NCBI GenBank assembly: GCA_002394685.1
Contig: DGUP01000053.1
Coordinates: forward strand, 23,800 to 87,799
Source of the DNA: Treponema sp. UBA4307
Lineage (GTDB): Bacteria; Spirochaetota; Spirochaetia; Treponematales; Treponemataceae
DNA: 64,000 bases
Reading direction: 5' to 3'
Positions 9,276-16,902 of the stretch are shown here, one piece after another. The notes beneath the pieces were generated by a model. It made no database searches. It was not told the origin of the DNA and saw nothing but the letters and a program-made list of their open reading frames with translations. The first letter of the stretch is position 1; every line of letters starts with the position of its first letter. The position numbers and the translations under genes are program-made.

Positions 9276-10004
9276 ATGTTAAAATCATCTTATTTAAGAA
9301 TTAGAAATTTTCTTGGACTTTTAGGCTGCCTGCTTCCAGTTCTGTGTGTGGCTGGAGCTGCCTTTTCTCCCAACACGGCAAACAAGGGCTGGTGGTATTC
9401 TATCAGCGTTACTTATTATTCAAGTCCTATGTTAACCGGGGTACTGGCTGCAGTGGGGCTTTTTCTGATTGTATACCGCAGTTACGAGGCAGTTGATACT
9501 GTGATTAATACAATTGCCGGTTTCTTTGCCCTTTGTGTTGTCTGCTTTCCATGTGAATGTTCCTGGCTTCCTGAAACAACCCGGGTCGGACTTTTCTGGC
9601 TGCCTATCTACATTACAAAATGGGTTCACTATGCAACCGCTTTTCTCCTTTTCCTTCTGCTGGCAATAAATTCCCTCTGGCTTTTTGCAAAAGGAAAGAA
9701 TCCTGTTAAAAATAAAATTTACAAAATCTGCGGCTGGACTATGATAGGAGCTTTGCTTTGCTTTGGTCTTAATATGGTCTGGTGGAAAGTTGAACCAATG
9801 ATTATTTTCTGGGAAACAGTGATGCTCCTGGCATTTGGTTTCAGCTGGCTGGTTAAGGGTCATTGCTTTGATAAGTGGTTCGGTAGATTGAATAAGATTC
9901 GCAAACAGGTTGTTAAAAATATTGAAATTCAGAATGAAAAGGAGTCTGAAAATTCTTCTGAAAATCAATCTGAAAACTCATCGGAAAATCCTGAGGAAAT
10001 TTAA
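9276..10004 (+). CDS. Polytopic membrane protein, function unknown
   Basis: 242 residues with about six predicted transmembrane helices, beginning LRIRNFLGLLGCLLPVLCV. The conserved-looking loop GWWYSISVTYYSSPMLTG and the FPCECS segment recall a family of small uncharacterised membrane proteins in gut anaerobes (recollection, not searched). The soluble C-terminus is a low-complexity tract of repeated S-E-N (about residues 220-242). The ATG follows GTGGAG. It lies alone between the chemoreceptor (divergent) and the PurF-like gene. Confidence 0.7.
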   Translation: MLKSSYLRIRNFLGLLGCLLPVLCVAGAAFSPNTANKGWWYSISVTYYSSPMLTGVLAAVGLFLIVYRSYEAVDTVINTIAGFFALCVVCFPCECSWLPETTRVGLFWLPIYITKWVHYATAFLLFLLLAINSLWLFAKGKNPVKNKIYKICGWTMIGALLCFGLNMVWWKVEPMIIFWETVMLLAFGFSWLVKGHCFDKWFGRLNKIRKQVVKNIEIQNEKESENSSENQSENSSENPEEI

Positions 10005-10084
10005 ATAAAACCTTCCATTCTGTCCATATACATTTGGCCTTTAAATCTTTATAATAACTTATCCTAGCATTTAGAGGTTGTTAT

Positions 10085-11518
10085 ATGGGCGGCGTATTTG
10101 GTGTGGCTTCTAAAGATGATTGTTCTTTAGATTTGTTTTTTGGTGTTGATTATCACTCTCATCTTGGAACAAAAAAAGGTGGGCTGGCAGTTTACAAAAA
10201 CGACGGCTCTTTCCAGCGTTCCATCCACAATATTTCTAATTCACCATTTAGAACTAAGTTTGATACAGATATTGGAAATATGAAGGGGCCGATAGGAATC
10301 GGATGTATTTCGGATTATGAAGCACAACCTCTTCTTGCCCGGTCTCATCTGGGACGTTTCGCAATAACTACAGTTGGTGCAGTTGCAAATAAAGAAGAGC
10401 TGATTAAAGAACTTATGGAAAACGGCGGTTCTTTTCTGGAAATGTCAGGCGGGGAAGTTAATCAGACAGAACTTATCCTTGCTCTCATAAACACACAGAA
10501 GACAATTGTTGACGGAATAAGATACGTACAGTCCAAGATTGAAGGTTCTATCTCCATGCTCATTGCTACAGCGGACGGAATTTATGGAGCCAGAGATAAA
10601 CTGGGACGCACTCCTCTTCACATCGGTATAAAAAAAGATAACAACGGTTCAATTTTATCTCACTGTATTTCCTTTGAAAATTTTGCATACATGAATCTGG
10701 GCTACAAAGACGAACATGAACTTGGTCCGGCAGAAATTGTTTTTATAACATCAGACCGCTACGAAGTTATACAGCAGCCGGCAGACAAAATGAAAATCTG
10801 TACCTTCCTCTGGATTTACTACGGATATCCTACTGCCTGTTACGAAGGCGTTAATGTAGAAACAATGCGTTATAACTGTGGAAAATATCTTGCCATGCGG
10901 GACAAAGATTCTAATATTCATCCGGACTATGCAGCAGGAGTTCCAGATTCCGGTACTGCACACGCTGTAGGTTATGCAAATGAAGCCGGCATTCCTTTTA
11001 CAAGACCTTTCATAAAATATACCCCAACCTGGCCACGTTCATTTATGCCGACTAATCAGGAGCAGCGTAATCTCATTGCCCACATGAAACTTATTCCTGT
11101 TCCTCAGCTTATAAAAGATAAAAGCATTTTGTTAATTGATGATTCAATTGTACGTGGAACACAACTTCGTGAAACAACGGACTTCCTCTATCAGTCTGGT
11201 GCAAAGGAAGTTCACGTAAGACCTGCATGTCCTCCAATTATGTTCGGTTGTAAATATTTAAATTTCTCACGCTCAAAGTCTGAAATGGATTTGATTGCCC
11301 GTCGGGTTGTAAAAAAGTTTGAAGGGGAGGATGTTAAACCTGAGGTACTTGCAAAATACTGTGATCCTGATACTCCTGAATATGAAAAGATGCAGGAAGA
11401 AATCAGAAAACAGCTGCACTTTACCACTCTGCGTTTTCATCGCCTTGATGATATGCTGGATTCAACAGGTCTGGACCACTGTAAACTTTGTACTTACTGC
11501 TGGAACGGTCAGGAATGA
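10085..11518 (+). CDS. PurF-like amidophosphoribosyltransferase lacking the N-terminal Cys
   Basis: 477 residues, homologous along its length to glutamine PRPP amidotransferase, the first committed step of purine synthesis. The PRPP loop SILLIDDSIVRGTQLRE (~347-363) is intact. Cysteines at about 239, 389, 469 and 472 match the [4Fe-4S] ligands of the Bacillus-type enzyme. The glutaminase half is altered: the protein begins MGGVFG where active enzymes have MCG(V/I), and the usual NGNL and D(S/T)E motifs are replaced (TTVGAVAN, GEVNQTE). It therefore probably cannot hydrolyse glutamine itself and may use ammonia or another partner. I recall similar 'MGG' proteins in Bacteroides and other treponemes, so this is likely a subfamily and not a local mutation. 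Confidence 0.88.
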   Translation: MGGVFGVASKDDCSLDLFFGVDYHSHLGTKKGGLAVYKNDGSFQRSIHNISNSPFRTKFDTDIGNMKGPIGIGCISDYEAQPLLARSHLGRFAITTVGAVANKEELIKELMENGGSFLEMSGGEVNQTELILALINTQKTIVDGIRYVQSKIEGSISMLIATADGIYGARDKLGRTPLHIGIKKDNNGSILSHCISFENFAYMNLGYKDEHELGPAEIVFITSDRYEVIQQPADKMKICTFLWIYYGYPTACYEGVNVETMRYNCGKYLAMRDKDSNIHPDYAAGVPDSGTAHAVGYANEAGIPFTRPFIKYTPTWPRSFMPTNQEQRNLIAHMKLIPVPQLIKDKSILLIDDSIVRGTQLRETTDFLYQSGAKEVHVRPACPPIMFGCKYLNFSRSKSEMDLIARRVVKKFEGEDVKPEVLAKYCDPDTPEYEKMQEEIRKQLHFTTLRFHRLDDMLDSTGLDHCKLCTYCWNGQE

Positions 11519-11550
11519 TTCTGCTGAAAAATGTATTATAATTGGAGAGT

Positions 11551-11961
11551 ATGAATAACAGATTGTACCGCGTTTTAGACGCAGATGTTTTTGAAAGCTA
11601 TATGGCTATGGAAGGATGGGATTCATTTCCTTTTCTCCATACCCAGATTAATGAGAACGGCGAGTTCAGATCTTTTATGAAGGATTTTGAACAGTACATG
11701 ATTTATACAGAAAAGGGAAGCGGTTGTCTTCTTGAAGCTGTATGCATTTACCGTATTCTTGGTGACACTCTTGTAATTGATTATTTTGAAATCAATAAGA
11801 AAATCCGTCACCAGGGAATTGGGGCTGCAGTTCTTGAAACATTGATTTATGTTACTGGACTTTCAAAAGTAGAACTTGATGCTAAAGACGAAAATGCTGC
11901 TAAATTCTGGGCGGCCATGGGGCTTAAACAGAGTGATCAGCAGCATTTTACTTTAGGGTGA
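11551..11961 (+). CDS. GNAT-family N-acetyltransferase
   Basis: 136 residues. Start chosen at the ATG at 11551, preceded by GGAGAG; an in-frame TTG at 11542 lacks a binding site. The acetyl-CoA signature is KIRHQGIGAAVLETLIY (R/QxxGxG/A type), followed by KVELDAKDENAAKFWAAMGL, a standard C-terminal GNAT block. The N-terminal half is less conserved. It starts 32 bases after the PurF-like gene and is probably co-transcribed, though no functional link is evident. Substrate unknown. Confidence 0.82.
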   Translation: MNNRLYRVLDADVFESYMAMEGWDSFPFLHTQINENGEFRSFMKDFEQYMIYTEKGSGCLLEAVCIYRILGDTLVIDYFEINKKIRHQGIGAAVLETLIYVTGLSKVELDAKDENAAKFWAAMGLKQSDQQHFTLG

Positions 11962-11976
11962 TTCTATTTTGTAAAA

Positions 11977-13230
11977 TTATTTTGCGGGAATTGCTTCAGG
12001 AGCAGATTCTTCTTTCTGATCCTGATTGTTTTCCTGAGGATCTTTTGCGTAAAGAGCCTTAAGAAGAAGTGGTGTAGAAATTGAACTGATGATGATAAGC
12101 AGAATTACTGCAGTGAAAAATTCGCTTGAAAGTAATCCTGATGAAAGTCCTCTCTGAGCAACAATCAGTGCAACTTCACCACGAGTCATCATTCCGCAGC
12201 CAATTTTAAGACAATCTTTTCCTTTAAATCCTAACAGTCTGCTTATTCCTCCACATCCGACAACCTTTGAAGCCATACCGACTACAACAAATGCCAGTGA
12301 GAACAAAATCAGTGGAATGTCAATATTCTGGATATTTGTCTGCAATCCTATAGAACAGAAGAATACTGGTCCAAAGAGCATGTACTGGTTTACGTCCATC
12401 TTACGCTGAATGTAATTTGAATCTTTTGTAGAACAGAGAATTACGCCTGCAATGTATGCGCCGGTAATGTCTGCAACTCCAAAGAATTTCTGAGCCACAT
12501 AAGACATGATGAATGCAAGGGCAAGACCCATGATTGGAATACGGCGTGTGTGAGTCCAGCGGGAATCTGCTTTCTTAAAGAGTTTGTAGAAAAGAAAACC
12601 GAAGACAATTGCAAATACAAAGAATGCTGCTGTCTTAACGAGAACCAGCCAGATTTTTTCTGAAGGATTTTTAAATCCGATTACGATTGTAAGAACAATA
12701 ATTCCAATTACATCATCTATAATTGCAGCGCTTACAATTGTCTGGCCTAAAAAGTTGTTCAGCTTGCCCATTTCCTTTAAGGTCTGAACTGTAATACTTA
12801 CTGAAGTTGCAGTGAGAATTGTTCCGATATAAAGAGCCTTGTAAAATTCTTCAGAACCGACTGTGTCAAAGCCGTAAAAGCACATGTAAAGAACTGTTCC
12901 TGCAATCAGAGGAATAAATACACCACAACATGCGATGATTGTTGCTTTAGCACCACTTTTCTTCAGGTCATTGATGTTGGTGCCCAAACCAGCGTTAAAC
13001 ATCAGCATAATTACGCCGATTTCTGCCATAAATGAAAGTGGTTCTGACTGTTGAACTCCTAAATACTGGCTGATGTAAGGAATTTTTCCGAAAATACTTG
13101 GCCCGATAATGAGCCCTGCAATAATTTCGCCTGCTACCTGAGGGGCTTTTAACTTGCGTGCCAGAAGTCCAAAAACTTTTGCAAAAATAATGATGACTGC
13201 AAGTTGTCTTAAAAAATCAATTTTGTCCAT
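11977..13230 (-). CDS. CPA2-family cation/proton antiporter
   Basis: 417 residues, 11-12 hydrophobic helices, typical of the monovalent cation:proton antiporter-2 family (KefB/NapA-like). The conserved segments are GEIIAGLIIGPSIFG near the N-terminus, ATSVSITVQTLKEMG and IIDDVIGI mid-protein (the paired acidic residues of the ion site), and MTRGEVALIVAQRG toward the C-terminus. There is no TrkA-N or other cytoplasmic regulatory domain; the end is a short charged tail (DQKEESAPEAIPAK). It would exchange Na+ or K+ for protons across the inner membrane. Its 3' end nearly meets the convergent acetyltransferase gene. Confidence 0.93.
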   Translation of the reverse strand: MDKIDFLRQLAVIIIFAKVFGLLARKLKAPQVAGEIIAGLIIGPSIFGKIPYISQYLGVQQSEPLSFMAEIGVIMLMFNAGLGTNINDLKKSGAKATIIACCGVFIPLIAGTVLYMCFYGFDTVGSEEFYKALYIGTILTATSVSITVQTLKEMGKLNNFLGQTIVSAAIIDDVIGIIVLTIVIGFKNPSEKIWLVLVKTAAFFVFAIVFGFLFYKLFKKADSRWTHTRRIPIMGLALAFIMSYVAQKFFGVADITGAYIAGVILCSTKDSNYIQRKMDVNQYMLFGPVFFCSIGLQTNIQNIDIPLILFSLAFVVVGMASKVVGCGGISRLLGFKGKDCLKIGCGMMTRGEVALIVAQRGLSSGLLSSEFFTAVILLIIISSISTPLLLKALYAKDPQENNQDQKEESAPEAIPAK

Positions 13231-13374
13231 TCTGTTGTCTCTTGGGTATAATTATAGTTTTATGACTAAAATATTCAATATGTTCCATTTTTATAAGTCG
13301 TGAATCTTGCCTTTTTTAATCCTGCAGAATAGAATTTGGATGATATAAATTCTGCTTTTTTTAAAGAGGTTTGA

Positions 13375-14271
13375 ATGAATATTGCCCGTTATCATCTGCC
13401 AGGATTATTTGAGTTTTACGATTTGTACAAAAAGTTTCTTCCTCTTTACCGAACTCACAGGGAATATTTTTACGAATGGTGCAGCATTGAGTCAATTTAT
13501 GGTGCGCCGGGGGATTGTATCTGGGGCGGTGGAAGAGTTGGCTTTGGGGATGCAGATCCTGTGGAAGTTATTTCTCTGCTGAAGGAATATGATATTTCTC
13601 CCCGTTTAACTTTTAGCAATTCCTTATTAATAGAAGAAAATCTTCAGGATAAAAAATGTAATCATATTTGCAGTCTCTTTTCTGCCTGCAGGAAATTAAG
13701 AACTGGCATCATAATTCATTCTGATTTACTTTTAAATTATTTACGTAAAAGGTTTCCGGATTTTTATTATATTTCTTCAACAACTAAGGTCCTTACAGAT
13801 TTTCATCAGTTTCATGAGGAATTAAAGCGGGATGAATTTGAATATGTTGTTCCAGATTTCAGGTTAAATAAAGATTTTGCTGATCTGGAAAAATTATCCC
13901 GGGAAGAAAAAAATAAAGTTGAATTTTTATGTAACGAATGTTGCTTTGTAGGCTGTACTGAAAGAAAGGCTTGTTATGAAAATGTAAGCAGAAAAAGTTT
14001 GGGGCAGATTTGCCCGGATCATGTATGCAGGTCTCCGGGGGCGGATAGGGGCTATGTTTTTTCAAAAGCAATGAAAAATCCTTCATTTATTGGAATTGAG
14101 GAAATTCAAAAACTATATTTACAGGCGGGTTTTACAAATTTCAAGATTGAAGGTCGAAGCCTGGGAAGTGCCATTGTTCTGGAATTTCTGTTGTATTATT
14201 TAACAAAGCCTGAATATCAGCTGAATGTTCGTGAAGCCATCTACCTGGACAGCAGCCTGGACCTGTTTTAA
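13375..14271 (+). CDS. Uncharacterised protein with U32-peptidase-like C-terminal motif
   Basis: 298 soluble residues, no signal peptide. The N-terminal part (SIESIYGAPGDCIWGGGRVG) is unfamiliar. A cysteine cluster at about 183-203 (FLCNECCFVGCTERKACYEN) could bind a metal or iron-sulfur cluster. The C-terminal part (FIGIEEIQKLYLQAGFTNFKIEGRSLG) resembles the 'FKIEGR' segment of peptidase U32 family proteins such as those acting in tRNA or ubiquinone hydroxylation. That parallel is suggestive only. The ATG follows an AGAGG site. The gene ends immediately before the first copy of a dispersed repeat. Confidence 0.65.
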   Translation: MNIARYHLPGLFEFYDLYKKFLPLYRTHREYFYEWCSIESIYGAPGDCIWGGGRVGFGDADPVEVISLLKEYDISPRLTFSNSLLIEENLQDKKCNHICSLFSACRKLRTGIIIHSDLLLNYLRKRFPDFYYISSTTKVLTDFHQFHEELKRDEFEYVVPDFRLNKDFADLEKLSREEKNKVEFLCNECCFVGCTERKACYENVSRKSLGQICPDHVCRSPGADRGYVFSKAMKNPSFIGIEEIQKLYLQAGFTNFKIEGRSLGSAIVLEFLLYYLTKPEYQLNVREAIYLDSSLDLF

Positions 14272-14275
14272 AAAT

Positions 14276-14317
14276 GGTCGGCGCTCACTACGTTTCAAAT
14301 CCAAGTTTTGTTTAACA
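14276..14317. repeat. Partial copy of the dispersed repeat found at 15.0-15.3 kb
   Basis: This 42-nt stretch (GGTCGGCGCTCACTACG onward) matches the right-hand end of the two 200-bp units at 15089-15130 and about 15290-15331. It begins four bases after the stop codon of the preceding gene, so it marks the core/accessory boundary. Confidence 0.8.
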
Positions 14318-14329
14318 TTTTTTACGATA

Positions 14330-14668
14330 TTACAGACCAAGAATAAGTCTTATACCATCTTCTATTTCTGCCATATCATACCGAGAAATCTCACCAACTT
14401 TTTCTGTCAATCGAGACTTGTCTATAGCACCAGTTTGAGAAACAACAGCCACAGAATCCTTAGAAAGTGAACTGGAAGATTTCTCTATATATACATTCGC
14501 AGGTGCATCAGCAAGCATAAGATTTGTTGTGAGAGGAACAACAATTACAGTTCGGAGTTCTTTAATGTTAAATTCGTTTGTTTGAACAATAACTACAGGG
14601 CGACGAAATCCTGTTTCACTACCAAAAGGTACTCCGTAATCAGCCCAATAAATCTCACCACGAGTCAT
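14330..14668 (-). CDS. MazF/PemK-family mRNA interferase toxin
   Basis: 112 residues of the type II toxin family that cleaves mRNA at short sequences. The opening MTRGEIYWADYG, the strand RRPVVIVQTNEFN, the core TVIVVPLTTN and the end VGEISRYDMAEIEDGIRLIL are all standard MazF features. Its start overlaps the end of the antitoxin gene by 14 bases, the usual translational coupling. Autoregulation by the toxin-antitoxin complex is the expected mode (family knowledge). Confidence 0.93.
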   Translation of the reverse strand: MTRGEIYWADYGVPFGSETGFRRPVVIVQTNEFNIKELRTVIVVPLTTNLMLADAPANVYIEKSSSSLSKDSVAVVSQTGAIDKSRLTEKVGEISRYDMAEIEDGIRLILGL

Positions 14669-14891
14669 TTTTAGTCAGTTCCCTCCAGGAATCAAGTGTA
14701 GCACCACAATAAGCTGTCTGCTCATTCTCTGGAATCTTTGAATATATTGCAGCAAGTTTTTCAGATATGTCTTCTGATTTTCTTGACTTAGCTTTTGCCT
14801 CATGTAAAAGGAATTGGACAAAATGCTCTACTTGCTCATAATATTCTTTTGGTAAAGACTTAATCTGTTTTTCCAAAACTTCGTATGGCAT
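14655..14891 (-). CDS. Antitoxin partner of the MazF toxin (DUF2281-like)
   Basis: 78 residues. The N-terminal half (MPYEVLEKQIKSLPKEYYEQVEHFVQFLL) matches the DUF2281/VapB-MazE-like 'pleated' antitoxin pattern. The C-terminal half (AIYSKIPENEQTAYCGATLDSWREL) would be the toxin-wrapping tail. It lies upstream of and overlaps the toxin gene. A GGAGG sits before the ATG. Confidence 0.85.
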   Translation of the reverse strand: MPYEVLEKQIKSLPKEYYEQVEHFVQFLLHEAKAKSRKSEDISEKLAAIYSKIPENEQTAYCGATLDSWRELTKNDSW

Positions 14892-14942
14892 TCTGAACCT
14901 CCTTATTTTGTTTGATTATAACACATTTTGTAGAAAAAGACA

Positions 14943-14979
14943 TAAAAAAAGGATTTACAATCTTAAAATTGCAAATCCT
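14943..14979 (-). terminator. Hairpin plus T-run, outermost of three in the tRNA ladder
   Basis: Arms AGGATTTACAAT and ATTGCAAATCCT (one mismatch) with a run of seven T on the minus strand. It sits directly 3' of the first tRNA 3'-end copy at 14985, so its arrangement relative to that copy mirrors the terminator of the intact tRNA. Confidence 0.6.
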
Positions 14980-15143
14980 CGTTGTGGGCCATCTTGGATT
15001 TGGCTTACAGTCGCAAACATCGTGTTTGCTCCTTCCAGCCCGACTACGTTCGCTGACGTGGCCATCCCTGGCCACTTTTCCTCCCGTAGGTCGGCGCTCA
15101 CTACGTTTCAAATCAAAGTTTTGTTTAACAGGATTTTGTAAAT

Positions 15144-15178
15144 AAAAAAAAAGACTATTGCGTTTAACAATAGTCTTT
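15144..15178 (-). terminator. Terminator inside the first repeat unit
   Basis: Arms AAAGACTATTG and CAATAGTCTTT with a T-run on the minus strand. It has the same position relative to the 15186 tRNA-end copy as the true tRNA terminator has to the tRNA. Confidence 0.65.
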
Positions 15179-15343
15179 GAGGTTTTGGGCCATCTTGGAT
15201 TTGGCTTACAGTCGCAAACATCGTGTTTGCTCCTTCCAGCCCGACTACGTTTGCTGACGTGGCCATCCCTGGCCACTTTTCCTCCCGTAGGTCGGCGCTC
15301 ACTACGTTTCAAATCCAAGTTTTGTTTAACAGAATTTTGTAAA

Positions 15344-15378
15344 TAAAAAAAAGACTATCGTGTTAAACAATAGTCTTT
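15344..15378 (-). terminator. Terminator of tRNA-Ile(CAT)
   Basis: Arms AAAGACTAT and ATAGTCTTT with a T-run on the minus strand, starting about eight bases past the tRNA discriminator base. Confidence 0.75.
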
Positions 15379-15385
15379 GAGGTTT

Positions 15386-15458
15386 TGGGCCATCTTGGAT
15401 TTGAACCAAGGACCAAAGGATTATGAGTCCTCTGCTCTAACCGCTGAGCTAATGGCCC
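15386..15458 (-). tRNA. tRNA-Ile2 (anticodon CAT, expected to be lysidine-modified)
   Basis: 73 nt on the minus strand beginning GGGCCATTAGCTCAGCGGTT. The acceptor stem (GGGCCAT/ATGGCCC), D arm, anticodon stem with loop CTCATAA, and T arm (CTTGG TTCAAAT CCAAG) all pair; discriminator A; no encoded CCA. The CAT anticodon with a body like E. coli ileX points to the minor isoleucine tRNA read after lysidine modification (TilS), not a methionine tRNA. That identity is by resemblance. Confidence 0.9.
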
Positions 15459-15470
15459 GATGTAGAAAAG

Positions 15471-15500
15471 ATTTTATCAGAAAACCGCTTTTTGCGTCAA
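15471..15500 (-). promoter_or_regulatory. Promoter of tRNA-Ile(CAT)
   Basis: On the minus strand TTGACG (complement of 15495-15500) and TAAAAT (complement of 15471-15476) are separated by 18 bp, about a dozen bases before the tRNA 5' end. Confidence 0.7.
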
Positions 15501-15572
15501 TAAGTAGTATAGTAAAGCTAGTATTAGACTAAAAAGGTATTTAGAAGAATTGGGAACGAAAACAGCATCTCT

Positions 15573-15749
15573 GTGAATGAAGATGGCAAATTCATAAAAA
15601 AATCTGTTAAAAAACTAGAGCGTAAATATAAAAGTAATTTACTGATTGATGATAATATATTACCCGTAACAGAAAAAGGGGAATATATTATTATGCATAC
15701 CGAAATTCTATCAAAATATGATAGTTTTTATTCAAAATGGTTTAAATAA
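15573..15749 (+). pseudogene. Short gene fragment
   Basis: From a GTG at 15573 a 58-codon frame reads VNEDGKFIKKSVKKLERKYK and ends SKYDSFYSKWFK. Composition looks protein-like and the frame is open a little further upstream to a TAG, but there is no ribosome binding site. It is probably the tail of a gene lost during island rearrangement. The rest of 15459-15845 shows only AT-rich DNA and a weak hairpin (AACGGTTTGATAACTAACAAACCGTT, in two arms) near 15779-15808. Confidence 0.35.
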
Positions 15750-15845
15750 TTAGTTTTCATATTCATTAATTATGAAAAAAACGGTTTGATAACTAACAAA
15801 CCGTTTTTTTTAACTCCATCGAAAAAATGTTCAAAGGGTTAGCGA

Positions 15846-16721
15846 TTGGAGCTGCGCCGTAAACTTAAAAATTCAATTTGCGGATACAGTATTATTGTCC
15901 ATAGGTTTTGTCGGTCAAATCCTAATTTCACAAGCAAGTTTGTAATGATTCCATTTGATGAAACAAAGTCTATGATAAGTCCGCAAATGATTACCATACC
16001 TATTCATAATACCTTCGAAATTGAAAATGCCATGACGGATATAATTCAAAATGGAGAGTCGGAAAAACTCTCAAAATGGATTTCTCAGATTCCTGCTATT
16101 CGAGGAGGAACGATTGCACCGGACCAGCTTCGTCAAAGAAAGAATCTTTTTGTTGTAACAGCAACTCTTGCCTCTCGGGCGGCTATTAGAGGTGGACTCG
16201 ATATTAATGATGCATTCACCTTGAGTGACTCATATATTCAAAAATCAGAATTAATCAACAATCCATCTGCAATCACCAATCTTCAGTATCATATGCTTAT
16301 AGATTTTACAGAAAAAGTTGCACAGCTCAGAAATGGAGAAAACACTACAAAACTATCGGTAAAAGTTGCCAATTATATACAACAACATATTTCAGAAAAT
16401 ATTGATGCTGAAGAAATGGCCGCAGAATTAGGATTCAGTCGTCCTTATCTTTCCAAAAAGTTTAAGGAAACAACTGGAAAAACACTTACCGATTATATTC
16501 AGACAAAAAAAATCGATGAAGCAAAGCGTCTCTTAAAATATTCTGATAAATCCCAGAATCAAAAGACCTCCGAGAATTGTTTTTGTGGATGGAATCTCTC
16601 CTGCAAAAATTATTACCCAGACAGGATTCAAAACAGGTTCCAGCATTGTGATAAAAGATGTAGTAAGTGCACGTACATTTCTGATTCCTATCGAGTAGAG
16701 AATGGAAGAAATGCCTATTGA
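15846..16721 (+). pseudogene. AraC-family regulator, truncated at both ends
   Basis: The middle of this frame (about residues 95-235) matches the C-terminal half of an AraC/XylS regulator: a helical linker, then the first HTH of the DNA-binding domain (NIDAEEMAAELGFSRPYLSK, then KFKETTGKTLTDYIQTKKID). Homology stops at AKRLLKYSDKS; the second HTH is missing and the remaining ~55 codons are the antisense of a transporter fragment. The N-terminus also looks cut. The chimera is unlikely to be functional. Confidence 0.75.
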
Positions 16722-16859
16722 AACAATTCCTACAAGAAGCAGGAATAAAGATGATTTCAAATTTGGAACTCCACTTTGAATTACAAAAGGCAAGCAGACT
16801 ATTGCTGTAATCAGAGAAATAAAATTTAAAACAACAAAGGCTTGCTGGTAATCCAACAA
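16533..16859 (-). pseudogene. EamA/DMT transporter, C-terminal remnant
   Basis: 108 residues with three or four helices, ending in SFITMLEPVLNPVWVIIFAGE and GGLLILGFI, the signature end of the second EamA repeat of drug/metabolite transporters. Roughly the first 170-180 residues expected for the family are absent. Its 3' end overlaps the broken end of the AraC fragment, so both genes were cut at the same join. Confidence 0.75.
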
Positions 16860-16871
16860 GCCGATTTTTTT
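16839..16871 (+). terminator. Hairpin plus T-run on the plus strand
   Basis: Arms GGCTTGCTGG and CCAACAAGCC (one mismatch) followed by GATTTTTTT. It lies at the broken start of the EamA fragment and reads rightward toward the convergent ATPase gene. It may have been brought in by the rearrangement. Confidence 0.5.
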
Positions 16872-16902
16872 ATGTTGTAGTACTTTTTCAAGAGATTATT
16901 AC

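Larger units (their letters stand above)
14985..15385. repeat. Two tandem ~200-bp repeat units, each starting with a tRNA 3' end
   Basis: Units at 14985-15185 and 15186-15385 differ at only a few positions. Each opens with the 18 nt that form the 3' end of the neighbouring tRNA-Ile, continues with a GC-richer segment bounded by 10-bp inverted ends (CTTGGATTTG and CAAATCCAAG, one end mutated in the first unit), and closes with a hairpin terminator. The long minus-strand frame across them is a by-product of the repeat. This explains nearly all the 494 bases between the antitoxin and the tRNA. Confidence 0.85.

Noticed and set aside
9432..9968. 178-codon minus-strand frame inside the membrane protein gene
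   Set aside because: Antisense shadow of a well-supported gene; low-complexity and no initiation signals.
14860..15318. A 152-codon minus-strand frame rich in Arg/Lys across the repeats
   Set aside because: It is the translation of the two repeat units (the same peptide appears twice) and overlaps the antitoxin start; no ribosome binding site or family.
14985..15401. Regular spacing of repeats as a CRISPR array
   Set aside because: The repeating unit is the whole 200 bp with no variable spacers, and no cas genes are near.
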